From assembly GCA_026119935.1 (NCBI GenBank), contig JALRMH010000017.1:496001-560000 (forward strand): a stretch of DNA of 64,000 bases, written 5' to 3'. Below, one piece after another: positions 33,462-44,688 of the stretch. The translations under genes and the position numbers were made by a program. Source of the DNA: Endothia cerciana (Eukaryota > Ascomycota > Sordariomycetes > Diaporthales > Cryphonectriaceae). How positions within the stretch are numbered: position 1 is the first letter of the stretch; the number at the start of each line of letters is the position of its first letter. The notes below the pieces were generated by a model that ran no database searches, had not been told where the DNA came from, and saw only the letters and a program-made list of their open reading frames with translations.

Positions 33462-35030
33462 ATGCGACCAATTGGACTTCCTGCTCGCCTCTCGACACCT
33501 GGGAACGTTTGTTGGCAGTGCAGTCGCCTTCTTCGCAGCCTCGCCGCGATCGAGCCTCTCACCCGACCCTCGCCCCCGTACCGACCCCGGCAGCCCGTAC
33601 GATGCTTCTCTAGGACGTCCCTACCACGTGCGAGCGTCTCGGTCCCGTCTTCGCCCGCCCTCAAGGCTGGCTACTTCAGCTCCAACACCCTGTCCGACCA
33701 GTTCGATGGTCCTCAGAAGAGAGCTGCCGCGCCAGAGGCGGTAGCCTCCAGTGCGCGGACACCCACAGCGCCGTCCGGCCTGGCAGCCGCAAACTCACAC
33801 CTCCCACATCGGCGGCGACAAGCAGCACGGCGGGCTGCCGCCTCGACCACCTCTTCCTCAGCAGCCACACCAACCGACGACCCGGCCGTTCTCCCGCAAA
33901 ATGCCTCTGACATCCTCACCAACGTCGCCGCCTCCCAGCCCGCCCACTCCCTCCGCCGGCACCTCTCCGCCCTCCTCTCCCTCGCCAAGCCGCGCCTGAC
34001 CGTCCTCGTCGTCCTCACGGCCATGGCACCCTACGCCCTCTACCCGGTCCCCGCCTTCCTCTCTCCACTCGCCGAGACGCCCTCCCTCTCGCCCCTCACA
34101 CTCCTCTTCCTCACCACGGGCACGACCCTGTGCTCCGCCTCCGCTAACGCCCTGAATATGCTCTATGAGCCCTCCACCGACGCCAAGATGTCGCGGACGC
34201 GCAACCGGCCCCTGGTCCGCAACCTCCTGACGACGCGCGCCGCCGTCCTCTTCGCCCTCGGCTGCGGGATGGCCGGCACTGCCGCGCTGTACTGGGGTGT
34301 CAACCCTACCGTCTCGTTCCTGGGTGCCGCAAACATTGCCCTCTACGCCGGCCTGTACACGCCGATGAAGCGGCTCCACTGGCTGAACACGTGGGTGGGC
34401 GCGTTGGTGGGCGCGATCCCGCCCCTGATGGGCTGGGCCGCCGCCGCCGGGGAGGCTGCGACGGGCGACGGGACGTTTCGCGAGCTGCTGTTTGCCAGCG
34501 ACGGCTCGAGCATAGGCGGCTGGCTCATGGCGGGCATGTTGTTCGCATGGCAGTTCCCGCACTTCATGGCGCTGAGCTGGGCCATACGAGAAGAATACAA
34601 GAACGCCGGGTTGAGGATGCTGTGCTGGGTGAACCCCGCGCGGAACGCGAGGGTCGCGCTGAGGTACAGCCTGGTGTTCGTCCCGATCTGTGTGGGCCTG
34701 TGCGCGGTGGGCGTGACGGAGTGGACTTTTGCCATCACGAGCCTGCCCGCGAACCTGTGGCTGGTCCGGGAGGCCCGGAAGATGTACAGGCACGAGTGCC
34801 AGAGGGGCACTGCGAGGGGCCTGTTCTGGGCAAGCGTGTGGCACCTGCCCGCCGTGATGGGCCTGGCGCTGTTGCAGAAGAAGGGCATGTGGCAGAGGGT
34901 GTGGGGGAGCCTCGTGGGGGCACCCGAGGATGAGGACGAGTGGGAAGATGTTGACGACGAGGTCGATGTCGTGCCGGTCCCGGTACCAGTGGCCATCAGG
35001 CATCAGTCGGCCACGGCCCAAGGCTCATAG
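33462..35030 (+). CDS. COX10: Heme O synthase, mitochondrial (protoheme IX farnesyltransferase)
   Basis: Intronless 522-residue frame from ATG 33462. It transfers a farnesyl group from FPP to heme b, making heme O, the first step to heme A for cytochrome c oxidase; it sits in the inner mitochondrial membrane. The first ~60 residues are rich in Arg, Ser and Pro with few acids and include CFSRTSLPRAS, a good presequence. The UbiA prenyltransferase core starts near residue 170 (LLSLAKPRLTVLVVLTAMAP). The first Asp-rich loop is NALNMLYEPSTDAKMSRTRN (about 229-248), followed by RPL. The second loop area is LYTPMKRLHWLNTWVGALVG, then AIPPLMGW. FAWQFPHFMALSW and eight to nine hydrophobic helices complete the family picture. 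The C-terminus ends in an acidic tail (DEDEWEDVDDEVD), typical of fungal orthologues. Long minus-strand frames over this gene are GC-driven shadows. Confidence 0.95.
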   Translation: MRPIGLPARLSTPGNVCWQCSRLLRSLAAIEPLTRPSPPYRPRQPVRCFSRTSLPRASVSVPSSPALKAGYFSSNTLSDQFDGPQKRAAAPEAVASSARTPTAPSGLAAANSHLPHRRRQAARRAAASTTSSSAATPTDDPAVLPQNASDILTNVAASQPAHSLRRHLSALLSLAKPRLTVLVVLTAMAPYALYPVPAFLSPLAETPSLSPLTLLFLTTGTTLCSASANALNMLYEPSTDAKMSRTRNRPLVRNLLTTRAAVLFALGCGMAGTAALYWGVNPTVSFLGAANIALYAGLYTPMKRLHWLNTWVGALVGAIPPLMGWAAAAGEAATGDGTFRELLFASDGSSIGGWLMAGMLFAWQFPHFMALSWAIREEYKNAGLRMLCWVNPARNARVALRYSLVFVPICVGLCAVGVTEWTFAITSLPANLWLVREARKMYRHECQRGTARGLFWASVWHLPAVMGLALLQKKGMWQRVWGSLVGAPEDEDEWEDVDDEVDVVPVPVPVAIRHQSATAQGS

Positions 35031-36180
35031 AGGACGAGTCGGTGCTGCTGCACTGTAAGGAGATATGGGGGTGATCTAGAGGCCGCGCCGAAAGGCGGAG
35101 CGCATAAAACGGAACATTACATTGTATCCTGACCCCGAGGCGGCGGCATCCTTGGGCCCAAGCCCTTCCTTGTATACTACCACTACCTGCGCAGCACTAG
35201 ATTAACCTTTTGCAGGATTTGGCAATGCCCGTCGGTGAGTCTCAGGAACCTTCAGGAAGACGTCACTAACAGAGACTTCTATACACTGGGTATTGCCGTC
35301 GCGCGTGTGTGTTTCAGTGAGTGAACAAAGCTCATTGCGCGGGCGTGAGCGGGCCCCGCAGCTGCCCATCATCAATTCACCATCGTACAGCACAGTACGC
35401 CGTGTTCTGAACACAGTGGTGCATACGGTACTGAGCGGCGCCGAGGCAGAGGAGACGACGAAAAATAGCTTTACATGAGGAGCTCTTGGGAGAAACACTC
35501 GACGCAGATTGACAAGCGCGCACAACGATTTTTCCAGAGGAGATCGTTTCTCGTTTTGAAGCCAGGTAACAATTCATTTACTAGACACGCAAGCCCAAGC
35601 CGCCCCCAGACCCCCCTCCTCAATCATCGATTCAAAACCAGTATGCCCTTGGCGGGCTCATCCACACCCATTTCTCTTGTCCCCTTTTCCCGTCATGAAT
35701 CAAGAACGCATCTAAAAAGAGAAAGGAAAAAAAATATCCTTGTGATCATGCATGCCAGGCCCGCGTAAACGCCTTTTTGTGTACCCCTATCAGAGTGGGT
35801 TGTCTCCCCCTGAACGCCGTTGTGTCGGGACGGTGCTGATGGTCCTCTGGCCCCCGCAGGCCCCCCACCGGTGTGAAGATCGTTCGATGATGGTGATAGA
35901 CAAAAGAAATGATGATGATGATGATGATGATGATGACGATGATGATGATAATGGTGACGACGTTCAGAAGGTCGTGATCATGTATCATGAAGGCGCGCGA
36001 AGCCATTAAGTGTGAAGACGAATAAAGAATGACCGAAGAACCGAAAGAACGATGCACACGGCGAGGAGGGAAGGCGGAGGCGGGAGAAACAAGACCACCC
36101 CGGACCGAGCAAAACAAACCCATTACAGCAGCATATTGCACCAACCCCCCCCCCCCCGCGTGGACCGGTCAACCAGCAGC
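35031..36180. other. Intergenic stretch between convergent genes
   Basis: Separates the 3' ends of COX10 and the Myb gene. Contains a (GAT)n microsatellite at 35910-35949 and a 13-C run at 36145-36157. No gene seen. Confidence 0.55.
35910..35949. repeat. (GAT)n microsatellite
   Basis: About thirteen GAT units with one GAC variant, in the 3' intergenic region of COX10 and the Myb gene. Confidence 0.95.
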
Positions 36181-37302
36181 TCACTGCACGGGACCGCCCT
36201 GCGCTCCAGGGCGGTTTATGATCGAGTCGATCCCCATATCCACGCTCGCCATCCGCGGCACGGGCTCCATGTACGGGCTGGACGACTGGCTGTGTGCCTG
36301 CCCGTCATGGCCATACCCTGCCGTCGAGCTGCTCACGCTGCTCGAGTAGCTGTGGCCGCCGTGCGAGGGGTACCCCTGGGGGTGGAGGCCGTAGGATGAG
36401 GGTGGGGCGTAGGACTGGGAGCCGACGGAGGTGGACCGGCGGTCCGGCGAGCCGTAGGGGTCCTCGGGGCCGAACTCGTCAACGGGCGTCAGGTCCATGC
36501 TGATCCCGCTGTCGTCGTTGTAGTGGTCTGTCGGCGGGAGGCCCTGCTCCATACGCTCGCGGCGGGCGGCGGCGCGGGCGTGGCCTTGGAGGTTCTTGAG
36601 ACCGTTGGACATGCACTTTTTGGAGTCCTCATGTCAGTACATCTCTCCGGGCAACCAATATGTATCTTTTGTTGTGGGGGGGGGGGGGCGTGGGGTGTGA
36701 TGGGGGTGGCTATTCACCTTCTGCTCAACAACGTTCCACTTCTCACCCGTCCTCTGGGCTAGCGGCGCCCAGATTTCCTTGCGCAGCGCCATGTACTCCT
36801 TGGCCATGATCTCCAGCTTCCTGTTGTCCCAGTCGTCGGCGCCCTTGCGCTCCATGAGACGCTCGTGGCGCTTCCGGCACGCGTTGGGCGTCTTGGACGG
36901 GAAGTAGTTCTGCTGGATCTGGGCCCAGTTCTGCCCGGCCGCGCGGGCGCCCAGGAGGGTCTGGTCGTCGGTCGCGTTCCACGCACCCGAGGACGCGCGG
37001 TGCTGGGCCGGGAGGGCCGAGGGCGGGATGCGGGTCGCCGGGTCCGGCGTCAGGTGGTGGTACCCGGACGAGATGGAGCTGTGGTGGCTGTGGTGAGGGT
37101 GGTGGGAGGACGGGCCGATAGGTGGCTGCATTGTGAGAGGGGCCACGGCGTAGGGCTCATATGGTGCTGATGCCAGGGTCGTGGCCATGGGGCCTGCGGT
37201 GGTGGTCATGCTCCCATAGTAGTCACTGGTGGACGGCATCTGCCGGGTGCTGTAGTAGGCCATGTTCTGGGCTGGTGGCAGGATAGATGGCATTTGTGGC
37301 AT
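36181..37302 (-). CDS. Myb/SANT-domain DNA-binding protein
   Basis: Predicted 339 residues from two exons, 37302-36718 and 36615-36181; the intron carries a 13-G run. A single Myb/SANT repeat lies at about residues 108-150 (SGAWNATDDQTLLGARAAG, NWAQIQQNYFPSKTPNACRK, RHERLM), with the first and second tryptophans in place and Phe/Tyr where the third would be. A conserved flank follows: DDWDNRKLEIMAKEYMALRK, EIWAPLAQRTGEKWNVVEQK and CMSNGLKNLQGHARAAARRE. The N-terminus is Pro/Ser/His-rich and the C-terminus Ser/Gly/Tyr-rich, both probably disordered. It is a nuclear DNA-binding regulator of a group conserved in filamentous ascomycetes; targets are unknown. The upstream pyrimidine-rich tract and very long 5' intergenic region suggest complex regulation. 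Confidence 0.88.
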
Positions 37303-37499
37303 CTCGTTTTCCCTTCAGGTCTTTCCCCGTAGTCGACTTCGAGGCTGTTCGTTCCGGCGGACGCAGAAGGTTGCTTGTCAAGAATCGATCGAGACTCGGA
37401 ATTAAACGATGGGACCTGTCGTGATATCGTAACGAAGGAAAGGCCGGCAACGAAATCAAGGAGATCGACTTGTTCTGACAGACGGACTAGGAAACAAGG

Positions 37500-37595
37500 A
37501 GGAGGAGTAGGAAAGGAAAAGAGACCCAGGAAAGAGAAGGAAGGAAAGGAAAGGAAAAAGAAAAAAAAAAAGGAAAAGGAAAAAAAAAGGGAAGA
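37500..37595 (-). promoter_or_regulatory. Pyrimidine-rich tract upstream of the Myb gene
   Basis: On the minus strand this is an almost pure C/T stretch 200-290 bp before the Myb start codon. CT-rich blocks just upstream of transcription starts are common in filamentous-fungal core promoters, so this may mark the promoter. Confidence 0.5.
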
Positions 37596-40087
37596 GAGAT
37601 ACGAAATAGTATGAGGCTGTTCAAGGCAGAGATGCTTGGACTCAATGACAGGAGAAAGAGGAGAGGCCAAGAGACGAGGTAGATGATCGGGATGGTTGGC
37701 CCTTACTTATAAAAATACATACACAGGAATCAGTTGACAGGATGACAGGCCAGAAATGGCATCGAGTCGCGGCCAATTGGTATGACAGGCCTCATCTGGG
37801 GAACCGGCTCGGTGGAGCAGAGAGGGGACCCTGCAAAGGACCAGGCGGCAGACGGGAGGATGGGTCGAGGTCGAGCCGGGGGGGGGGGTGTGTGTGTGTG
37901 TGTGCAAAGTCAACGATGGAATCGGTAATGCACATGAGAACCAGGGTACGTTGGCGGCGGCTGCGGTCATGAAACGGTGATGGTGTATCTGCCGGCAGCT
38001 GTGGAGCGGTAGAGGGCCACCAACATTGGCTGGTAGGTTTCGAAGACGGCGTCTGTCTGATGTTGGGCGGCTAGAATGGGCCAAGGCTACCCACCGTAGG
38101 GGTCCGGCATGAGAGGCTCAGGACGGACGGTACAGAGCGCGGCATGCATGTCTCGCGGTTGAGAGGGCGGCTAAGTCAACGTATGCAGGTACGGACAGAG
38201 AATAGTTTGTCCGGATGCCACGCCGACGGCCAGAGAGCACCGGGGCCCCTCTCGAGGTCGCCCAGGCAGCACGGCCCAAGGTCGGGGGACAGGAACAGAA
38301 AGGTAGCGGCAGGAGGAGAGCCAGGTTGCCCAACCTGGTGAGGGTGCACCCTCCCAGCGGCTGCCTGGTGTTGTGTCATTGTGGAGCTCCGTCTTGGAGC
38401 CATGGACGGATGAGGGCAGCAGGAGACGGTAGGATGCGATGCTGATGACTGAGCATGAACAGCCGAGATGGGAATAGACACGATGGGTTTTGGGTAGCGC
38501 GGATGGAGGTCGGTACAGTCGAGCACACAGGTCCACCCACACCCCCCCCCGTAAGCGTGCGGCTCAGGGAGAGGCCCTTTTGGTACCATCCTTCGTCCAA
38601 GATGGGTCCGGGGAGATGAGGAGGAGGAATCCCCTCCGGGAGGGCAGGCCGATCGCTGTGGGCGGGGACCCCTGCCGTGCCCGATCCAGCTTAGCTCAGG
38701 TGAGGCTGCGACTGCAAGAGGAGACGGCAAGGCGAGGCTGGGGGCTTTTGGGGAGGAACCGGATTGGGTCAAAAATAGCAGACAGATCAGATCTGAGCGA
38801 GATAAGCTCACCGAGTGTGAGAACCAGGGAAATGAGCATTCTGTAACCGCCCCGCCACGGCCCCCAGCCATAGATAGCACAACATACGCTGGGTATGTGT
38901 AATTTGGGATGAGAACAGACGCGAGACCAAATAACAACAGTGGACGAATGGTGCTCTCCTGTTTCTACACACCTCTCCCCCCCCCCCCCCACCCCAACAT
39001 ACCCTCTCACCCCTGGCCCACTCGGGTAGTGCGCTGCAGCGCGGGGTCGCTCTCTGGCACCGAAAAGAGAAGAAACCGCGCGGCGGGGCGTCAAGTGTAA
39101 CAGCCGCCCGGCGTCTATTAGATTGCAGCCGAGTCCCGCAGTTGTGGTCACATCGACCACGCGGCTAAACAACAGCGAGGGCGGAGAGCATGCGAGGACG
39201 GCATGACATTGTGGCCCAGATAGGTCCGGCATGGCAGTTCATGCAGGGTCGGTCCCCTGAGTGGCCGCCTGTGGAAACATTGTTTCACTGACGGTCCGAG
39301 GGGGGGTCGGGGGTGGCCGACGATCTTGGCCCGTTTGGACCCATGGGACGAGCATCGTATCGCGACGGCATAGCATCACATCGCGTGAGACGATCGATGC
39401 TTAGGTGCCTGAGCTGGCGGGGCGGGTGCAGCAGCGCCTGTCGGGTGGACAGAAGGGCCCCGGTCGAGGGACCCGACAAAACGGTACTGGATGGGAGGGG
39501 GACCATTGTGCTCCAGACCATCCGTTGACCGTGAGCGTATCGCGAGCTGTGCCGGAATGGCGCATTGGCGCGCCGTGACAGAACAGAAGGAAGCCGAGGA
39601 AATGAGATGGCTGCGGATCGACGCCTCCGCATGACTGGCTGGCCGCGCTGATGACTATTGAACGGTCCGGGAGACCTGGGATCTGAGCCAGAGCAGACGC
39701 GCCGGGCCCAACCTCGTTCGGGACATAACAGACGACATTTGTTGACGCGCGAAGGAGGAGACTAGAAGGCACAGCTGCTGTGCTCCGTGCTGGGGAGTGG
39801 AGGGGAGAGGAGAGCCCCGGCGTGATGTGACGTTGTGGGATGAAGCACGGACGGGGGGGGGGGGGGAGGACGATGGAGCACCCGTGCTGGGACCCGCTGG
39901 AGCCGCCCTGGTCATCACGTCGGGTAGCCGCCGGACAGGCAATGTGAAGATGGGCTGCTGTGGGACGGTGATCCAACGCAACGGTACTGTGCTGTGGAGG
40001 CACCAGAACAGAGCAGGGCAGCACGCACCGTCCTGACCCAGACAACCGTACCATCGTGGTCGCCGGGTGCGGGACGTTGTGAGCTCA

Positions 40088-40129
40088 CCAGCGGTGACTG
40101 ACCAGCGGTGACTGACCAGCGGTGACTGA
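40088..40129. repeat. 14-bp tandem repeat, three copies
   Basis: CCAGCGGTGACTGA is repeated exactly three times head to tail (40088-40101, 40102-40115, 40116-40129). The unit holds GGTGACTGA, resembling bZIP half-sites (TGACT), so a protein-binding array is possible. Confidence 0.9.
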
Positions 40130-40723
40130 CGGTGGACACAGACCATACTACATCAGAAACTGCTCAGCCTCGGAAGAGACACCGCTGTTCGGATTAGGTA
40201 ACCATGCTACACTTTTGGACCTCGTGTCCATTTTCTGATGTGTTGTTTGCTCACGCCAGAACACTCATCTCACCTCCTTCTAATCCATCGCTCCGCCCGG
40301 GGGGGGGGGGGAAACAAGCTTTGCCAGCCAAGGAAGCCAAGCCATCCCCGGCAAGCATGGCTGGCGCGCGTCTAAAAATTACCGGCGCGACCCCCGGGCT
40401 AGGCCGACCACGGCTTAGCACAGACATATTTTTACGACGGCAGAGTGGGCAGGTGCAGATGGGCCCACCGCTTTGGCCCCACGTCGTGCAGGGTCTGACC
40501 CCCTCCTTCCCCCTTGCTATCGGGATCGCCCATTCGGCCGAGTCGAGCCAAGTAAACAAACCACCCCGAGGTACCTTCCACGCGTAGCGTTGGGGGCGGG
40601 GGCACCTCGTACCTCCAACCAAGCATCGTCCATCAACACATAGCCACATCTCGACTCAGTCTCCGACATGCTGATTCCATGCAAGGCTGGAATCCATCGT
40701 CTCTTCTCTACCCTCGCCCACTC

Positions 40724-40760
40724 CCACCACCACCACCACCACCACCACCACCACCACCAC
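40724..40760. repeat. (CCA)n microsatellite
   Basis: About twelve CCA units. Confidence 0.95.
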
Positions 40761-40941
40761 TGCCGCCGCGGCCTGGAGCAGGAGCAGGAGACTTCATGCG
40801 GGTGGCTGCATGTCTGGTCAGGCACCCCGGATGGCATGCTGCACAACACAACAAAAACCAGACAACAGTGACACCATCGTGGGATGAGACTAGGCTGGGG
40901 GAGAGATATCACCCAGGGGGGTGTGGATGACCAGATGGCCA

Positions 40942-40943
<2 letters not shown>

Positions 40944-40986
<43 letters not shown>
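40944..40986. repeat. (GA)n microsatellite
   Basis: About twenty-one GA units. Confidence 0.95.
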
Positions 40987-40989
<3 letters not shown>

Positions 40990-41435
40990 CCTTCTTTTTG
41001 CAACCATGAGTATGCCTGCCCTGGGGTGCGTATGGCCCGTCTGCCAGGTATGGATCGCTATAGGTATCCATCCCTTCCCCCCAACGGATACACATTGTAC
41101 TCAATCTAACGGCGACTGACCTCTCTTCCTTACGGTAACCCTACCTGTTCCCACCTGTAGGCGCCCGTCTCTCATCTTAATCTCAGGTTAACAACGGTCA
41201 TTGTATGGGCCGTAACCAGATCTGGGGAAGCAATCAACCAGAGTATGAACGTGGCTGCATTAGCTGATGGGAGCCCCCTGCCCACTAAACCCCCCTCCGC
41301 CCCCCCAACTGCTACTGCCTACCGCCCCATGCCACCACCCACTTACCTGCTACAGTAACTAACTAACTACTACTATGATAGTATGGTATGGTACTGTATG
41401 TATGCACGACCCATGGCTGCCATGCTCATGCCCCT

Positions 41436-41461
41436 TGCCCATGCCCATGCCCATGCCCATG
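41436..41461. repeat. CATGCC hexamer repeat
   Basis: Four tandem copies of a six-base unit (CCCATG/CATGCC register). Confidence 0.9.
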
Positions 41462-41619
41462 TTCACCCTTCATGCTCATCAGCCTTCCCGCTGTCGCACC
41501 AGATCTCCGGTGCCTCTCTCTGACTGCCTCCAGGCGATCCTGCGATGCGCTCTGCAATCTGCATCGGGACAATTTTGATGACGGCTTCCGTGCCTTGCTG
41601 CTTGGTGCTCCTGATGCCA

Positions 41620-41620
41620 C

Positions 41621-41651
<31 letters not shown>

Positions 41652-41657
41652 ACACAC
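41620..41657. repeat. (CA)n microsatellite
   Basis: About eighteen CA units with one TA interruption. Confidence 0.95.
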
Positions 41658-44600
41658 TTCGCCCTCAGCAACACCACACCCTCTCTTCCTTTTCCGTTCT
41701 GGTGCCTGCCCACCCGATCCGGGCACAGGATCGTGTCGGTTCAGGCCGCATCCAGAAGCTTATCCCTGAGGCTGAGTTCGTCGCGCCCGTCTCGAGAGGT
41801 TCTAGACGTTGTTAGATTTCACATGGGTTACGTGGGCAGTCCTTGTTTCGACGGCCCATTGCACGGCCGCCGTCTCTCCTTCAGAGCTTGGCCCTTCTCG
41901 TCTCGGCCAGGACGGCCGGCAATCCTCCGGCTTTCTTTAGCAACAAACATGATTCAATGTGTTTTCCTCTCTGTTTCTGGAACTACACGACAGGGCAGGT
42001 TTGTTTGGGCTGGGGCCTGGGCCCTGGCCCACGATGATCGGCTGCATCCCGCGTGTCCACTCTTGACCAACCTAATCGTGCTGGCCGCCTCTCCGGGGCC
42101 GTCTCGTCTGGATCCCGCAGTCCTCTTCGTCTGGAAACGGGCTCGTGGGTTACCGCTTCTATTCCGGGCTCACCAGCATCCACAGCGTCCCATCGAAACC
42201 GCCCGGCGCCCATCAGGCCTTCAAGACCAGCTGACGGCCCGGCCTGGACATGCAGCCGCCAGGTCTCAAGTAGAGACCAACAGTGACTCTCAACGTATGC
42301 TGGACTGTGACGCTGTTCGGTCCCCTGCACGACAGGGACAAGACGGCGAGCCAAGGTGTTGGCCTCGTCTGTCCCCATGCGACCACTCGAGTTGAGGGGT
42401 CAAAGGCGGTTGGCACTGGAACGCCAGGGGAAGGACGAACATACTTCACCAGATCAACCATAGCCTTAATCCCCTGCCGCCCTGTGTGACCTCATCGCGA
42501 TGCGCTGTCCTCTTTTTTTTTTTTTTTCTGGCCCCCCCGCCTCGTCTTTTCTGGGTACAACGTTCAGCCGGGCTGGCCCCAAACAGCATCTTTTGTTCTC
42601 ACTCAGTCTACGGGCTTCTCTTCGGCTGCCAGTCCCGTGAATCTGAACCCGCCGAGAGGGCTGCGGGCCTAAGCGGGCCTTGGTAGACGAGGTTGGGTGG
42701 TGTGGTCGACGGCGCCCGTACGGACCGTCTGGCTATGCCGTCCCGGAGCCTCCTATCTCGGTCGTCACCACTTTGGTCAGGCTGGCTTCCCCCAAGGAGG
42801 CCTTCGTCGTCCATCGCGGACGACCCGAGGGACCTTGGCTTCTAGGCCAGAGACCAGGGCCTGAATGAGCTTGCTTGAGATATAAATCTGGCCGCCCCGC
42901 GACGTCACGCCGCTGCACTCTCCTACAAGAGCTCGAATCGAACGACCCCGGATGCAAAAGAGCCGGAATCCTGCGGCAATCTGGATCTCACGCCCCCGAC
43001 AGTGGCGCCGCCAGCCGCACTCGGGCGTCGTGGGCTTCAGGGCAGGACTTGGCAGGACGCCATGTTCGAAGGCCACAGCGCGAACGAAATTGCGTTTTCT
43101 TTTTATACACCAAAATGCAATCTCTATACGAGCAGGTTCGCAACCAGATTTCAAAGATTGATGTCGGACGCGTCCATTGAGCCTGGGCTCGAAAACGGTC
43201 GGGGGTACGGGACTTGCTGTACCGCGCGACAGGGCTCAACTCAGCCTTCGGTTGCAACTGTGCGGCCACCCGCCGTGCAGATGCGCAGCAATGCCGGCAG
43301 AGCCTTCATTTAGAAGCGCGTCGTCGTTTCCGGTAACCTTTTGGGCCAGAAATAGCTTCGGCTCCAGAGCTGGACATGCGGTCCGGTGTTGGCCTGGTTT
43401 TCAGTATGTTAAGACGGTGGAATTGGCAAGCCCCGGAAAGCCGACAAAACGACGAGTGCACCGGCAAATGGGCCTGTCTTTCAAACGCCGCGCAATGTGC
43501 TGCTCGACAGCTTAAACGGCCAGGCAGTACGTATTATCCGGATACAACCTGTCAGATCTGGATCTTTAGCGGCCCCTATTATCTATCCACTATAAGACTC
43601 GACGTGATCCGCCTTGCGCCGGGACGAACAAAAGGGCCGAAGGCGATGGTGTCACGACCCGCCATCGCCCACGCGCTCTTCAGAGCTCACCGCAGCGTCC
43701 TGCCAGACGTCCCGAGGCCTGCGAACCCAGAAGACCGGTACCCCTGCAGATCCGGCGCCTGTCCAGCGAAGTGATCAACCGCAAATGCAAGCGCGCCCCG
43801 TTGTTACTATGTAGGTCGTACGGGGTCGGGCTGGGGAAATTTAGCCTAAATGCGCAGCGGCCCCAGGCGCTAGCTCTGGGGTAGGACTGCCGTGCGCCAT
43901 GGAAATGCTCCGCGCCAAGCAAGTAAGCCCCACCATCAGGATGCTCCGTCAAAGAGTCGGCAACTGGCGTCGAGTGTCGCCTTGGTGAACAATTGCTCCA
44001 AATCCGAGGAAAGGAAAGGGCGAGACCCTGTCTGGAGACAGCAGCGAGGACAGTCTTGGTGACATTCGTTCTCTCTTTTCTTACCTGAAGTTTGACAAGC
44101 GTTGACCTCTGGGCTACGTGCCGCATGCTTTCGGCTGCGTGGAGGAAGAATGGAAAGATCTATGCGGATCTCAAGGGAAGACCTACTGGTCCTCATGTCG
44201 GTGGGTCCGGGAGAATGGCATCGCATGCGCTTCCTATTTACCCCTCACCCTTGCACGCCCGACACGCATATGCGTTGTGATCGTATGACTGCTGGTCATG
44301 CCTCTGGGGAGCGATGCGGGCAAGGTGCTGACGAGGAGCCCCATCTCCATCTAGAGACCCTGCGGTACATGCTTTGTGTGGGTGATTGGTAGTCCCTGGC
44401 GGGGGCCAGCCCATTGCGGGGGCCTCATAATGGTGCCGGTATCGTTGTTGTGTTAGTCTGGATGCTACCGCATGGGGGGAGAACAGGGTATACGGTGAGG
44501 ACATAGGTAAGATAAATCAGACATGCAGCCTCCTCTACGTGTGGAGGTCTTCGCATCACTCCTTCCCTTGGCCACGCGTCAAAGCATATCGTTGTGCTTG

Positions 44601-44688
44601 GTGTGCTCTTGCTCAGTGTTCTGCCCAGCGATTTCGACTCGACCAAGCTTCCGCGCATCCCACCACTTACAGGTGTATCTGCGCGAAG

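Larger units (their letters stand above)
37303..44688. other. 7.4-kb gene-free region between divergent Myb and transporter genes
   Basis: Open frames of up to 335 codons exist but have simple or GC-biased composition and overlap each other on both strands; I accept none. Contents include a polypurine tract at about 37500-37595, TG repeat at 37889-37904, G or C runs at 37878-37888, 38977-38990, 39853-39866 and 40299-40311, a 14-bp tandem repeat, (CCA)n, (GA)n, a CATGCC hexamer repeat and (CA)n. A long leader RNA or non-coding transcripts are possible but not shown. Confidence 0.5.

Noticed and set aside
33858..35021. 387-codon minus-strand open frame opposite COX10
   Set aside because: High-GC shadow of the real gene; composition is Arg/His/Gln-rich with no family motif, while the plus strand is a clear heme O synthase.
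38176..38937. 253-codon minus-strand open frame in the Myb upstream region
   Set aside because: No motif, a C run inside, and overlapping frames on both strands; looks like GC-rich non-coding sequence.
41388..42395. 335-codon plus-strand open frame
   Set aside because: Built on hexamer and CA microsatellites at its start, has no domain, and overlaps equally long minus-strand frames.
42895..43035. Possible minus-strand tRNA, from a TTCGATTC-like box
   Set aside because: The T-stem does not pair, the D-arm lacks its GG, and no acceptor stem closes.
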